Assembly: GCF_024323335.1 (NCBI RefSeq)
Contig: NC_066579.1
Location: forward strand, 238,561,475 to 238,625,474
Direction: 5' to 3'
Length of the DNA: 64,000 nucleotides
Source: Lathyrus oleraceus
Taxonomy: Eukaryota; Streptophyta; Magnoliopsida; Fabales; Fabaceae
The notes under the pieces are model-generated. The model had not been told where the DNA came from. It worked only from the letters and a program-made list of their open reading frames with translations, and did not search any database. Both the position numbers and the translations under genes were made by a program. Within the stretch, counting starts at the first letter, position 1. Every line of letters begins with the position of its first letter. This document shows, piece after piece, positions 19,191 through 31,500 of this stretch.

Positions 19191-21961
19191 AAGGCCTCTG
19201 AGCTCAATTCAAACACACCTTGTGCGCCAGCTTTGCCCCCCAATTGAAACCCTCACATTTCAAAGGAAAACCTGAGAATTTTCAACTTGAAAATTGAGTT
19301 TGAATCTCACTATTTGGAGATTCAAGAACTTTATGATCCAAAGCTTTGTACCATTGCTAAACCTCTCCTGCAAGCTTCTCAAGTGTGATCAGATCAAGGT
19401 TGAAGCAAGCAACATCAAGTTCTGCACAGCATTGAAGGTAAATTTCAGAAAACTTCATCTCTTCGATTCTCACTCAATTCTCATCAATTCTCTTGGATCT
19501 TTGATTGTCTGAAGTCCTCCCAATATAGGCAAGAAGATTGAGTTGCTTAGAGGTCAAATCGAAGCAACTCAATTAACACACCTCAAAATTCAACTCCTCA
19601 TATCTTTTAATATATTTGGAGTTAGTTGAAATTGAGGTCAGATTCGTGCTCTACGCCATTTTTTCTTTCAGATCATGTCCTCCTTTTTCATTTTCTTGAT
19701 GGTGATGAGTGAACCAGTCAGGTGGACCTCGCCTGAGAAGGTGACCGGAGGTCCAGCGCCGGTGGTGTGCTGGACAGGTTCTGAGCCATTGATCTCATTT
19801 GAAATTTTTTAATCTCACGCGTTGGTTTTAATTACCATCCCTGCAGCACATTGACTTAGGTCTATTGTGGAACGCGCGTTTGTGCCCACTTGATCTGCCA
19901 CCTCAATTAATGAGGGAGATCAAGTGGCTCACGTTTTTTTGATTTTCTGTTTTTTGTTTTAATTCATTTGATTTTCATTAATTCATATTAATTTTAATAT
20001 TGATCCAAAAATTATGAGAGTTTCACCAAAAAAAATTAAATAAATTCCTCTTTCATATTCTAAATTAAAATTATTTTTTGGATCATTATTAATATTTTTC
20101 ATGATTTAATTGATTTTGGGATTATTTTTAATTCTTTAAAAATACTTTTAAGTCTTTAAAAATTCTATAAAAAAAATTCCAAGGTCCTTTGACTTTGTTT
20201 CACCTATGATAAATCTCATGGCCATTTCTTTGGTGTTTTGAAGAGGTTTTAGGAATTTGGCAAACCATGTTTAATTTAATGCATTATTTTTAGTATTTTT
20301 AAATTGAATAAATGCCAAATAATTGTGTTGACCTCTTGTGATGATTTGTGTAAGTTTGACTTATATTGTTAGGCCTTGGTCAAGGTTGATTTTACTTTGT
20401 AAAGTTAATATCATTGGATGTAGGGGATTGATGGAATGTACATTCCATCTCCCAAAATGAATGAATGATATTAATTTGGTAAAAGTCGTCCTTTGATCAA
20501 TTTGAGTTTTGATCCATTCCCCTCCCTCTTCATCTAATTCCCCTTCTTTATGCATTCATCTTAGTTGGCCTATGATATCTCTAAGTCCTAAGGCTAGTTG
20601 ATTGCAAAATCAACATAAGTATGGATGAGATTAGGCCACCTCTTTTGCATATTCTTTTTGTGTGTGGTATGTTTCATGAGCATAGTCCATTATACTATGT
20701 CTCTAACATGCATTAACAGCAAAATTCTATTGCCCGGCCTCAAATAGTTGTGACATCTACATAAGTCCAATTACGATTGCTTAACATAACGCTAAATTTT
20801 TTACACAAAAGGCATAACATTATAATTAGTGAGATTGTAAGTCTCCCCTCTTTCATGGTATTATGTGGAAACTTGGCCTTTTTTCCTTCCTTTGGAAGAT
20901 GTCTTGGCTCAAGGATCCATGCTTATGATAAGTGGGTTGAGTGTTCTCCAAAGAATGACTTAAAATGAAAAGCAAAAGCAAAACAATACTAACTTCTAAC
21001 TCATTAACAACTAACATTTAATTTCAAGTCCTTTATTTCAATGCACTTTAATTTGTAAGTTCTATTCATTTGCCATTATTCATACCATTCTAATTGTTTA
21101 TGTTAGTGCAATTTTCACTTTGTCCATTTGGACCATATTGTGTGATATATCTTGTTTGTGTATATTTTGTTTGTTTGTGTGGTCTTTGACCATTAATGTA
21201 CATAATAAGAACAAAAAACCCTAAAAAACTTTTGTGTGGACTGTTGACTTGATCTTGGACAAATTGGACTTAGAATTTAGGAAACCTCCCTATGCTAAAG
21301 GACTTGGACAATGCCAACATTTGTGTAACCAAGTGCTTGCAATTTAAAACTTCATATGATATATCTTTGAAGATCCCTTTGAGTTCATCTGCAACATGAT
21401 AATTGTGAAGCTGTTATTTTGAACCTGTGACTTGAGGAATTCATCTGCTACATGGGCTAATTTGAAGAAGATCATGGAGTGGCTAAGCTTGGATGTGGCT
21501 ATCTTTATTTGATGTCTTGATCTTCAAGATTTATATAATTGTGCATTGTGTGTTGCTTGATTCAAAATGTCCAAGGGAATTTGGGTTTCTATAAGACATT
21601 CTTGTCTATTGGATTGCTACTCATTGGTCAGATCTTTTCAACTCTTAACTTTTAATTTTGTGCATAGGATTAGTCTCTTCATCTCCTCCCCATTTCTTTA
21701 ATTTCAAAATATCTCCCTCCTTTCAAAAAATCTTCTTCGTTTGACCTAGTTTTGTTCTAAACTTTGACCACTTTGCATTCTAGAAACTTTGGCCTTATGC
21801 CATTGCATTTTCAAACTTGTAAATAGACTTAACCATACTTGACTTAAACTGTCAAAAAGACAAAAAGAACTAACTCATTCAAACCATTTTTAGGCCTTGG
21901 TGCCTTCCAAACTAAATTTTTGTTAAAAACAATGCATCCACTTTGCAGTTTGTATCACGAA

Positions 21962-22022
21962 CTACGAGGCTTTGATCCCTCATTTTTATGTTGGTACGTA
22001 GGCACAAGTCCGAAGGTCTTGT
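21962..22022 (+). other. Structured LTR module, element B 5' LTR copy
   Basis: CTACG (21962-21966) can pair with CGTAG (21997-22001). It is followed by hairpin ACAAG/CTTGT (22004-22008/22018-22022) with inner CC/GG pairs. The 3' LTR copy is at 39317-39377. Confidence 0.6.
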
Positions 22023-22361
22023 CAAACACAAATATAATTAATGAATTCTATTCTCATCCCCTCACTCTATTTTTTTGTAAACATCACTTTTTACAAAATA
22101 CATGTGCACACAAAAAAGGGCTCCCTAGGAGTACCTAGGACACTTTGGGTTCTAACACCTTCCCTCTGTGTAACCAACCCCCTTACTTGTAATCTCTGAC
22201 ATCTTATTAGTTTTGATTTGAAAACTTCTTACTTTTGGGTTTTCTTCGTACTTTTTCCCTTTTCCCTTGGGAACAATAAAAGTGCGGTGGCGACCCTTGT
22301 TATTTGATGTCTTGCTTATCCATAGCTTGATGATCATGACTTTACCGTTACATAAATTAAG

Positions 22362-22379
22362 TGGAGACTCTGTTGGGGA
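22362..22379 (+). other. Element B primer binding site (mutated)
   Basis: TGGAGACTCTGTTGGGGA begins nine bases after the LTR. It differs from the site of A at two positions, so pairing with the tRNA-Arg primer is probably weaker. Confidence 0.8.
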
Positions 22380-23227
22380 GTAGTCTCCAGTGGGTTTAGC
22401 CTACTTTTTTATGTGTATATAATTGTATATATGTGATCTATTTATATTTATTTGTATGATATAATTTGCTTGTTGTACTTGGTGATCTCTGAGTGGTGAG
22501 ATAAGTTCTAACCCGAACTTGAGTGCAATTAAGATAGGAGGATGGTATAGTCATGTTCGACTTGTGTGGAGTAATCCTTAACAAGTTGGCTTGAGATCCA
22601 TCTGCTCAGTGGAGACTCTTTTGGATTTGGAAATGTCACACAAGTATTTGTGGTTAGGCATTACTATCTCTAATTTGGGTTTGAGAAGCTGAGGATCGTA
22701 GAACATTTACCCCCTCTTGGCCTATTTAGGACGTAGTGCAGAGACTGTCCAAGTGTAGACTTGATAACAGTTGTTACACGATACTACACTCAGACGAGTT
22801 TCTCTTGAGAATATTATGGGTCGATGAGTCAGTCATCTTAACCTGTAATATTCGATAGATGGAATTAAGACTCTGGGAACTTTTTAGAACATGACCTACA
22901 GGTTTGTATCCTTAGTTCACTCATTTGGGATGGTTCTTACCCAGACTCCATGCTCGTGACTCACAACAAACCCTTGATTCTTGGTTGATCCAATCGAGTC
23001 TTGTCAATATTAATGGAACTTGGGTGTTGATAAGGTGTAAACCATAATCCACCAAAATGGATGATTGATCTTGACAATGACTTGATTCGTCTCTTGACCC
23101 TTGTTTTTTTGCCTTGTGTGTGATCCCTTATTTGTGATTGTTGCATCCATGCATTCATGCGCATCATAACATTCATCACACAAAAATTTCAAGGAACTGA
23201 GGTACTATATGCAAACATTTTCAGACC
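22380..23227 (+). other. Element B leader
   Basis: Untranslated leader, homologous to 198-1150 of A. It contains one copy of the leader hairpin: 23001-23014 pairs with 23064-23077, mostly Watson-Crick. No gene is supported. Confidence 0.75.
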
Positions 23228-24733
23228 ATGGATTGTGGACGAAGGAACACTAAGAAATACAGTTTCAGGTGTCCCGACTTGAAAGAGTTAAGGAAGCTAG
23301 CATCTTTTTGTATTAGATCCCTTGGACTTCAAACAATGTCATGGGAAGCTTCTGTCTATCTTGTCTACTGATGTGGTTGAAGGACTCTTGAGTGTGCTAG
23401 TGCAGTTCTATGATCCTCTCTACCGTTGTTTCACTTTCCCAGATTATCAGCTTGTGCCTACATTGGAGGAGTATGCCTATCTCTTGGGGATACCTGTTTC
23501 TAGTAGATTGCCTTTTAGTGGATTGGAGGAGATTCCCCGATCTAATCTTATTGCTGAAGCTCTTCACTTGAAGAAGTCTGAGATAGAGGCTCATTGGGTG
23601 AAGAAAGGAGGATTGTTTGGGTTACCATCTGATTTCCTCATCAAGGAAGCTACTGCTTTTTCTCAAGCTGGTAGTGTGGATGCGTTTGAAGCTATCTTTG
23701 TGTTGCTCATCTATGGATTAGCTTTGTTCCCTAACATTGACGGTTTTGTCGATGTTAATGCCATTAGACTTTTCTTGATTGGAAATCCTATGCCTACTCT
23801 GTTGGGTGATATGTACTTCTCCTTGCATTTAAGGAATTCTAAAGATGGTGGTACTATTGTCTGTTGCACTCCTCTTCTGTACAAGTGGTTTATTTTGTAC
23901 TTGCCTCAGACGCCTACTTTTGAGGAGAACAAACAATGTCTACGGTGGTCTCAGAGACTTATGTCTCTCACTAATGATGATATAGTTTGGTATCATCCTT
24001 CTTTGAGCAGTTTGGAGATTATTGATAGTTGTGGTGAATTCTCTAATGTGCCTCTCATTGGTACACAAGGAGGAATTAACTACAACCCTGCTTTGGCTCA
24101 TCGTCAGCTTGGGTTCCCCTTGAGAGACAAACCTAATAACACTTTGTTAGAAGGTATTTTCTATCAAAAGGGTAAAGATCCCCAACATTTGAAGCAGAAG
24201 ATTGTGCATGCTTGGCATAATGTGCATAGGAAAGGAAGATCCGAGCTTGGTTCGCGCAATTGTGTAGCTTTGGAACCTTCACTCTTTGGGTGAAGAAGAG
24301 AGCTTTGGAATTGAAGATGCCTTATCCATGTGAAAGACCTATGTCTATGGTTGTGGTTGAGCCATTAACTCTCCCTAACCAAGATGTAAAGGAGTTGGAA
24401 GACGCACTCACCAAGATGAAGCAAGAGAATGATATATGGGAAGAGCGTTTCCATGCTTTGAGCAAGAATCATGAAAAGTTGCAGTTGGAGTCTAAGGACA
24501 AAGATGCACTTATTGAGCTACTTGAAGACCGAGTGACAAAGAGACAGAGAAAGCCGGAGGTTTCATCTTCTTCTAGCATACCTCAGCCTTCCGTGGCTTG
24601 GAAGAAAATTATTGATCAGCTTGTCCTCGAGAAGACTCAGATGAAGGCTTCTTTCGAGACCGAGATTCGACGCATCCAGAGAAAGTACGCGCCTGCAGCC
24701 AGATCTTCTGACATCATTGTTAGGGATCCTTAG
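23228..24733 (+). pseudogene. Element B ORF1 (Ogre-specific extra ORF), frameshifted
   Basis: The start at 23228 is chosen because the element C copy begins with the same MD-GRRNT motif and a KLKEL or DLKEL segment. The frame is broken near 23320. The next part (23322-24293) carries the conserved core: LVQFYDPLYRCFTFPDY, LEEYAYLLGIPV, an ALLIYG-like segment, LLYKWF, LRWSQR, GGINYNP, then IVHAWH. A second shift near 24283 leads into the C-terminal part (to 24733), which is Lys/Glu-rich and probably coiled coil. The family is an Ogre hallmark (DUF7745-like, as I recall it) of unknown function. The protein would be about 500 residues. Its place upstream of gag and its persistence in two divergent elements suggest that it matters to the element (inference). 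Confidence 0.85.
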
Positions 24734-25037
24734 GATGACTAGTCTCCTTCTCTCTTGTATTTTTATTTGGTTTCTGAAATTGTACTCAGTGTAATCCTTC
24801 CAATTATATAAATAAAAAGAGATTTTTATGGTCATATCAAATTGTTGCAATTATTGTTAAGTATTTGCAAATGATATAGTAAGTTCCTTGAAAATAAAAA
24901 TAAATAAACAAACATTGCATTTCATGTATCATTTGCATAAGCAGGTTTCTCTTTCGCCAGATGTCTCATTGGTGTTCTTCTGTGCTTCAGCCAAGCTGAC
25001 TCATCAGTACAACACTCGTGCTAATCATCTGAGAATC
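24734..25037 (+). other. ORF1-gag spacer in element B
   Basis: AT-rich spacer conserved with A (about 1270-1350), including TTTGCATAAGC. An open frame runs from 24888 through it, but the conserved protein begins only near KLTHQYNTRANH (about 24993). Confidence 0.5.
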
Positions 25038-28000
25038 ATGGAACACTTGGAGCAAGAGAACAGAGAGTTGAAGGACGAGATCGCTCGACTGACTGCCGTG
25101 ATGGAGTCAGTGTTGGCCGTCCAGAGTCAATCTTCTCCAACGCCCACAACTCCTTCCCCTTAGAGGACTGTTATTTCAAAGGTGGCTACCTCTACCATGC
25201 CTACTGCTGCCGCTCATTTTGCGCCTGCTATGTCTGCTGGATTCCCGTGGGGAATGCCTCCGAACTTCATGCCTGAAGGCTTCACACCTACCTTTGCTTC
25301 CATGTCGGCATCTAGCCTGGTCATGCCTGTGCCACCTCCCGTTGTGCATACTTTGCCTCGTGTAGAGGATACCATTTATCATTCTGAGTCGTCTGAGGGT
25401 CCGGATGTTTACGAGAAAATGGATGAAATGAAAGATCAGTTTCTTGAGTTGCACAAGGAATTGAAGATGTTGAGAGGTAAGGATTTGTTTGGGAAAAGTG
25501 ATGTTGAGTAATGTCTGGTGCCGAATGTGAAGATTCTGGTGAAATTCAAAGTACCTGACTTTGAAAAATACAGAGGGAACACATGTCCGCTCAGTCATCT
25601 GGTGATGTATTCCCGCAAGATGTCTACCCAAACTGACAATGATCAACTATTAATCCATTATTTCCAAGACAGTTTGACCGATGATGCGCTCCATTGGTAT
25701 ATGGGGTTGGATAGTGCAAGCATTCGCACTTTCAACGACTTGGGATAGGCTTTTGTCAAGCAATATAAGTATAATATGGATATGCCGCCCGATAGAGACC
25801 AGTTGAGGTCTATGTCTCAGAAGGATAAAGAGACATTCAAAGAGTACGCACAAAGATGAAGATAATTGGCTGCTCAGATCACTCCTCCCTTGGAGGAGAA
25901 GGAGATGACAAAGATCTTTTTGAAGACCCTGAGTTCATTTTATTATGAACGCATGATTGCTAGTGCCCCCAGTGACTTTACCGAAATGGTAAACATGGGG
26001 ATGAGGCTTGATGAAGGTGTCCGAGAAGGACGTTTGTCAAAAGATGAAGCATCATCAAGTAAGAGGTATGACAGTAGCTTTGGGAAGAAGAAGGAGAGCG
26101 AAACAAATGCAATAACCAGTGGGAGGCAAAGGAGGCCTCAGATCAGAAGAAATCAACCACCCCGTCAACACCATCATCAAGTATCTTCAGTCATTTCCAG
26201 TATTTTCCAATAATCAATCAGTACCAATTCAACAACAACAACAACAATGTCAACTGCAACAGCCGCAACAACGAACAAACACCTACAACAACAACAATAA
26301 CAACAACAATTATCATCAACAAAACTTCGAGAGGAAGAAGGTCTCTTTCGACCCAATTCCTATGTCTTATGTTGAACTGTATCCGTCTTTGGTTCTCAAG
26401 AACCTACTTCAACCAAGAAACCCGCCGCAAGTTCCAGACCCACTTCCATGGTGGTATAAGCCTGAACTCTGTTGTGCTTTTCACCAAGGGGCACCCGGAC
26501 ATGATATAGAAAACTTCTACCCATTCAAGTATGAGGTTCAGAAGCTGATGAAGAGTGGAATGTTGTCCTTTGAGGACCGTGCGCCAAACGTGAAAGCAAA
26601 TTCATTGCCCGCTCATGGAAATTCTTCTGTTAATATGGTGGATGGTTGCCCTAGCGAGTTTAAGGTGTTTGATGTTCGTTTCATCCGAAGGTCCTTGGTG
26701 CAGATGCATAAGGACATTTGTATGGTGAGTGATTGTGAGCATGACCATGATGGTTGTGATGTTTGCAGTATTAATTCAAGAGGTTGTGAGGTTATGAAAA
26801 GGGACATCCAGTGACTGATGGATGAAGGCATGATTCAAATTGTTAAATCCCGTCATGTAGATGACGATGTGAATGTCATAGTGCCCATTTTCAAGCAACC
26901 AGAGAGATTGGTGATCCAGTACAACAGCAATAACAGTAACAACATCATCAGCAGATCAGTATCTCCATTAGTTATACGGTTAGCGGGCCCAGTCCCGTAT
27001 TCATCTGATAAAGTTGTTCCGTATCAGTATAATGCTACAATGATGAAAGATGGTCAAGAGGTCCCGTTACCTACGACTAGTTTTGTAGTGAGCATTGCTA
27101 ATGTTACCAAGGTGACCCGCAGTGGTCGTGTGTTTGGGCCGGTGTTCCCAAAGGATAAAGAAGAATCAGTTATCAGTAAGAAGGTGGAAGTGCCTGTTGT
27201 AGATCCGGTTAGTGCTTCAAAGGGTAAGTATGGTAAATCCAGCGATTTGAAGACTAGTTATGATGATGAGGTACTTCGATTGATCAAGATGAGAGAGTTT
27301 AATATGGTGGAGCAGTTGCTCCAAACCCCCTCAAAAATTTCAGTGTTGTCTCTGCTAATGAATTCAGAAGTGCACATAGAAGCACTGCAGAGAGTTCTTG
27401 AGCAAGCATTTGTAGAACATGATGTTACAATGGATCAGTTTGATCATATTATAGCTAACATCACTTCTTGCAACAACCTCAGTTTCTTTGATGAAGAACT
27501 CCCTGAGGAGGGTAGAAATCATAATCTGGCTTTGCATATCTCTATGAATTGCAAAGATGATGCTCTGTCGAATGTGCTTGTTGACACCGGGTCATCGCTA
27601 AATGTGCTGCCGAAGTCAACTCTGTCAAAGTTATCATATCAAGGAGCGCCTATCAGGTATAGCGGTGTAATCATCAAAGCTTTTGACGGTTCATGCAAAA
27701 CAGTTATTGGTGAAGTGGACCTTCCAATTAAGATAGGTCCGAGTGATTTTCAAATTACTTTTCAAGTAATGGATATCCACCTGGCCTACAGTTGCTTGTT
27801 GGGAAGGCCATGGATCCATGAGGCGGAAGCTGTTACCTCCACATTGCATCAGAAGCTCAAATTTGTAAAGAGTGGAAAGCTTATTATCGTTGGAGGGGAA
27901 AAGGCATCGTTGGTTAGCCATCTGTCATCTTTCTCTTACGTTGAAGCTAAGGATGAGGCTGGAACTCCGTTCCAAGCCTTATTTATTGCTGCTGAAAAGA

Positions 28001-28322
28001 GAATTGGGGCACATATGTCCTCATTGAAGGATGCAAAGAAGATTGTTGAAGAAGGAAATGTTGATCAGTGGGGGCTCATGGTAGAGGTCTCTGACAACAA
28101 AGGCAGAACCGGTCTGGGTTTCCAACGAGGTTCATCAGCTGCAAGGTCTGAGGATATGCAACTTAGCTTCCGTAGCGGAGGGTTCATTCATGGCAATGAA
28201 CAACACTTAGTTGTTGTGCTAGGGGATGACGAAGAGGAAGACTGCACCAATTTTGTGACGCATGGAAAGGCTTGCAACAATTGGACTGATGTTGATGTTC
28301 CTGTTATTTTGCATCAATCTAA
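25038..28322 (+). pseudogene. Element B gag-protease polyprotein, broken
   Basis: Gag opens with a coiled-coil heptad region (MEHLEQENRELKDEIARL, from ATG 25038). Then come a Pro/Ala-rich linker and the capsid-type domain (VPNVKILVKFKVPDFEKYRG at about 25520; LLIHYFQDSL; AQR; YYERM). A Gln/Asn-rich stretch (26225-26320) follows, then PWWYKPE and an atypical knuckle CAFHQGAPGHDIENF, in which the expected last Cys is Phe. The protease holds the retropepsin active site LVDTGSSLNVLP (Asp at 27583) and ends with a LGRPWI-type flap region. In-frame stops lie at 25161, 25509, 25746, 25857, 25863 and 26812; one frameshift lies near 26185. The open part 26818-28326 (502 codons) is intact through the protease. 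The final TAA is created at the intron donor. Confidence 0.93.
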
Positions 28323-28576
28323 GTAATTTCTTTTATATGTTTTCAAAATCCTTCTCCTACGCCTAAGGGAGAAGTGAACATTGTTGGGAATTTTGAAATT
28401 GATCATTAATAAAATTAATTCTATTCATCCACATCTATGATGTTTTGTTTTTACTTTTTGCTTTATTCTGAAAATGGTAATCACAAAAAACATAAATAAA
28501 CAATATAATTTTCCATCTGCATATATTTGGTCACAAATTCACTTCTCTAAAATCAAAATATCAAATCATTATGCAG
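28323..28576 (+). other. Ogre intron between protease and RT, element B (254 bp)
   Basis: Donor GT at 28323-28324, acceptor AG at 28575-28576 (TTATGCAG). Removal joins the protease frame to the RT frame in phase, with the codon split after its second base. Without splicing, the donor GTAA itself supplies the TAA stop. Splicing of this intron has been shown for Ogre elements, so I take this as the same intron. Confidence 0.85.
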
Positions 28577-31500
28577 GTTGGTTTCTAACCCCATTGAATA
28601 TAATGATCCTTCTCCTTCTTCAAATTTTGAATTCCTTGTGTTTGAGGCTGAGGAGGAAAGTGACGAAGAAGTGAGTGATGAACTGTATCGTCTTCTTGAG
28701 CATGATGAAAGAATCATTCAGCCGTTCGAAGATCAGATTGAGCTAGTCAACTTGGGTTCCGAGGATGATGTGAAGGAAGTCAAGATTGGGTCTCGACTGT
28801 GTCTAGATGTCAAGAAGGGGTTGATTGATCTTCTTCGAGAGTATTCAGATGTGTTTGCTTGGTCCTATCAAGACATGTCTGGTTTGGATTCTAAGATTGT
28901 GGAGCATAGATTGTCGTTGAAGCCAGAATGCCTGCCAGTCAAGTAGAAGTTAAGGAGAACGCATCTTGATATGGTTGTGAAGATCAAAGAAGAAGTACAT
29001 AAGCAGATTGACGCTGGTTTCCTCGTGACCGCTGAGTATCCATAATGGGTGGCCAATATTGTACCTGTGCCAAAGAAAGATGGAAAAGTCCACATGTGTG
29101 TCGATTATAGAGATTTGAATAAAGCCAGTCTAAAAGATGATTTCCCTCTGTCACACATTGATATGTTGGTAGATAATACTGATAAATTCAAAGTCTTTTC
29201 GTTTATGGATGGATTTTCCGGATATAATCAAATCAAGATGGCACCCGAAGATATGGAGAAGACCATATTCATTACACCTTGGGGAACATTCTGTTTTTGA
29301 GTGATGCCTTTTGGTTTAAAGAATGCTGGTGCAACTTACCAGAGAGCAATGACTACTCTTTTTCATGATATGATGCATAAAGAGATTGAAGTTTATGTTG
29401 ATGACATGCTTGCTAAATCAATTGATGAAGAGGAACATGTTGAGCATTTGTTGAAGCTATTCCAGCGTTTGAGGAAGTATAAACTCCGCTTGAATCCCAA
29501 TAAGTGTACTTTTGGTGTTCGTTCTGGTAAGTTGTTGGGCTTTATTGTCAGTGAGAAGGGTATTGAAGTTGATCCTGCCAAGGTCAAAGCAATACAAGAG
29601 ATGCCTGCACCCAAAACTGAGAAGCAAGTCAGAGGTTTTCTCGGCCGCTTGAATTATATTTCCAGATTTATTTCACACATGACTGCCACATGTGCTCCTA
29701 TATTCAAGCTTCTTCAGAAAGATCAGTCTTGTGATTAGACAGAAGACTACCAGAAAGCTTTCAATAGTATCAAGGAATATTTGCTTGAACCTCCAATTTT
29801 GTCTCCGCCTATGGAAGGAAGACCGTTGATCATGTATTTGACTGTGCTCGAAGATAGTATGGGTTGTGTTCTGGGTCAACAAGATGAGACTAGAAAGAAA
29901 GAATTTGCAATTTATTACCTTAGTAAGAAGTTCACCGACTGCGAGACTCGGTATTCTATGCTTGAGAAGACTTGTTGCACATTGGCTTGGGCTGCTAAGC
30001 GTCTGCGTCAGTATATGTTGAATCATACCACTTGATTGATATCCAAAATGGATCCAATCAAGTATATATTTGAGAAGCCTGCTTTAATTGGGAGAATTTC
30101 CCGTTGGCAGATGTTGTTATCAGAGTATGATATTGAATACCAATCTCAGAAAGCAATCAAAGGTAGTATCTTGGCTGACCACTTGGCTCACCAACCAATT
30201 GAAGATTATCAGTCAGTGCAGTATGATTTTCCTGATGAAGAGATCTTGTACTTGAAAATGAAAGATTGTGATGGACCATTGCTTGAAGAAGGGCCAGAAC
30301 CTGGTTCCCGTTGGGGCATGGTATTTGATGGAGTTGTTAATCAATATGGTAATGGCATTGGGGCAGTGATTATTACTCCTCAAGGCACAAATTTTCCGTT
30401 TACAGCTAGATTGACTTTCAAATGTACAAATAATATGGCAGAATATGAAGCTTGCATTATGGGGCTCAAAGAGGCCATTGATCTCAAAATCAAGCACTTA
30501 GATGTCTTTGGCGATTCAGCTTTGGTCGTGAATCAAATCAAAGGTGAATGGGAAACGAATCAACCCGGTTTGATACCATATAGAGATTATGCGAAGAGGA
30601 TTTCAAATTTCTTTACAAAGGTTGAGTTTCATCATATCCCTCGAGATAAAAATCGGATGACAGATGCTCTTGCAACATTGGCATCAATGATTGTAGTGAA
30701 GTATTGGAACGAGGTTCCGAATTTGTCCGTGATGCGTTTTGATAGGCCAGCTCATGTGTTTTCTGTTGAAGAAGTCAAAGACGAGAAGTCGTGGTATTAC
30801 TTCATCAAGTGTTTCCTTCAAAGTCAGATTTACCCGTCTGGGGCATCTTTGAAAGATAAGAAGACTTTGAGAAGATTAGCCGACAATTTCTACTTGAATG
30901 ATGATATATTGTACAAGAGAAACTTCGACATGGTTTTTCTCAAATGTGTGGATAGACACGAAGCAGACTTGTTGATGACTAAAGTGCTTGAAGGTTCCTT
31001 TGGTACTCATTCCAATGGACATGCAATGGCGAAGAAGATGTTACGAGCAGGTTACTATTGGCTGATAATGGAATTGATTGTTGCAAGTTTGTAAAGAAAT
31101 GTCACAAGTGTCAAATATATGCTGATAAGATTCATGTTCCTCCGACACTATTGAATGTTATTTCTTCCCCATCGCCCTTCTCCATGTGGGGAATTGATAT
31201 GATTGGGATTATTGAGCCCAAAGCTTGGACATCGTTTCATTTTGGTGGCAATTGACTACTTCACAAAGTGGGTTGAAGCGGCATCATATGTGAATGTAAC
31301 CAAGCAAGTTGTTGTAAGGTTTATCAAGAATCAGATTATATGTCGTTATGGTGTGCTAAGTAAGATCATTACTGATAATGGATCAAACTTGAATAACAAT
31401 ATGGTGGAAGCTATTTGTAAAGACTTCAAGATTGCACATCATAATTCTTCTCCCTACAGACCTAAGATGAATGGGGTTGTTGAAGCTGCGAACAAGAACA

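Larger units (their letters stand above)
17667..22352 (+). repeat. Element B 5' LTR
   Basis: It starts TGTAAGGCCCC and ends ...GTTACA. TATA box at 19181-19190, hairpin TGGACCTC/GAGGTCCA at 19723-19755, palindrome ATGGAATGTACATTCCAT at 20431-20448, structured module at 21962-22022, dyad CTAGGAGTACCTAG at 22125-22138, AATAAA at 22275-22280. No gene is seen. Confidence 0.96.
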
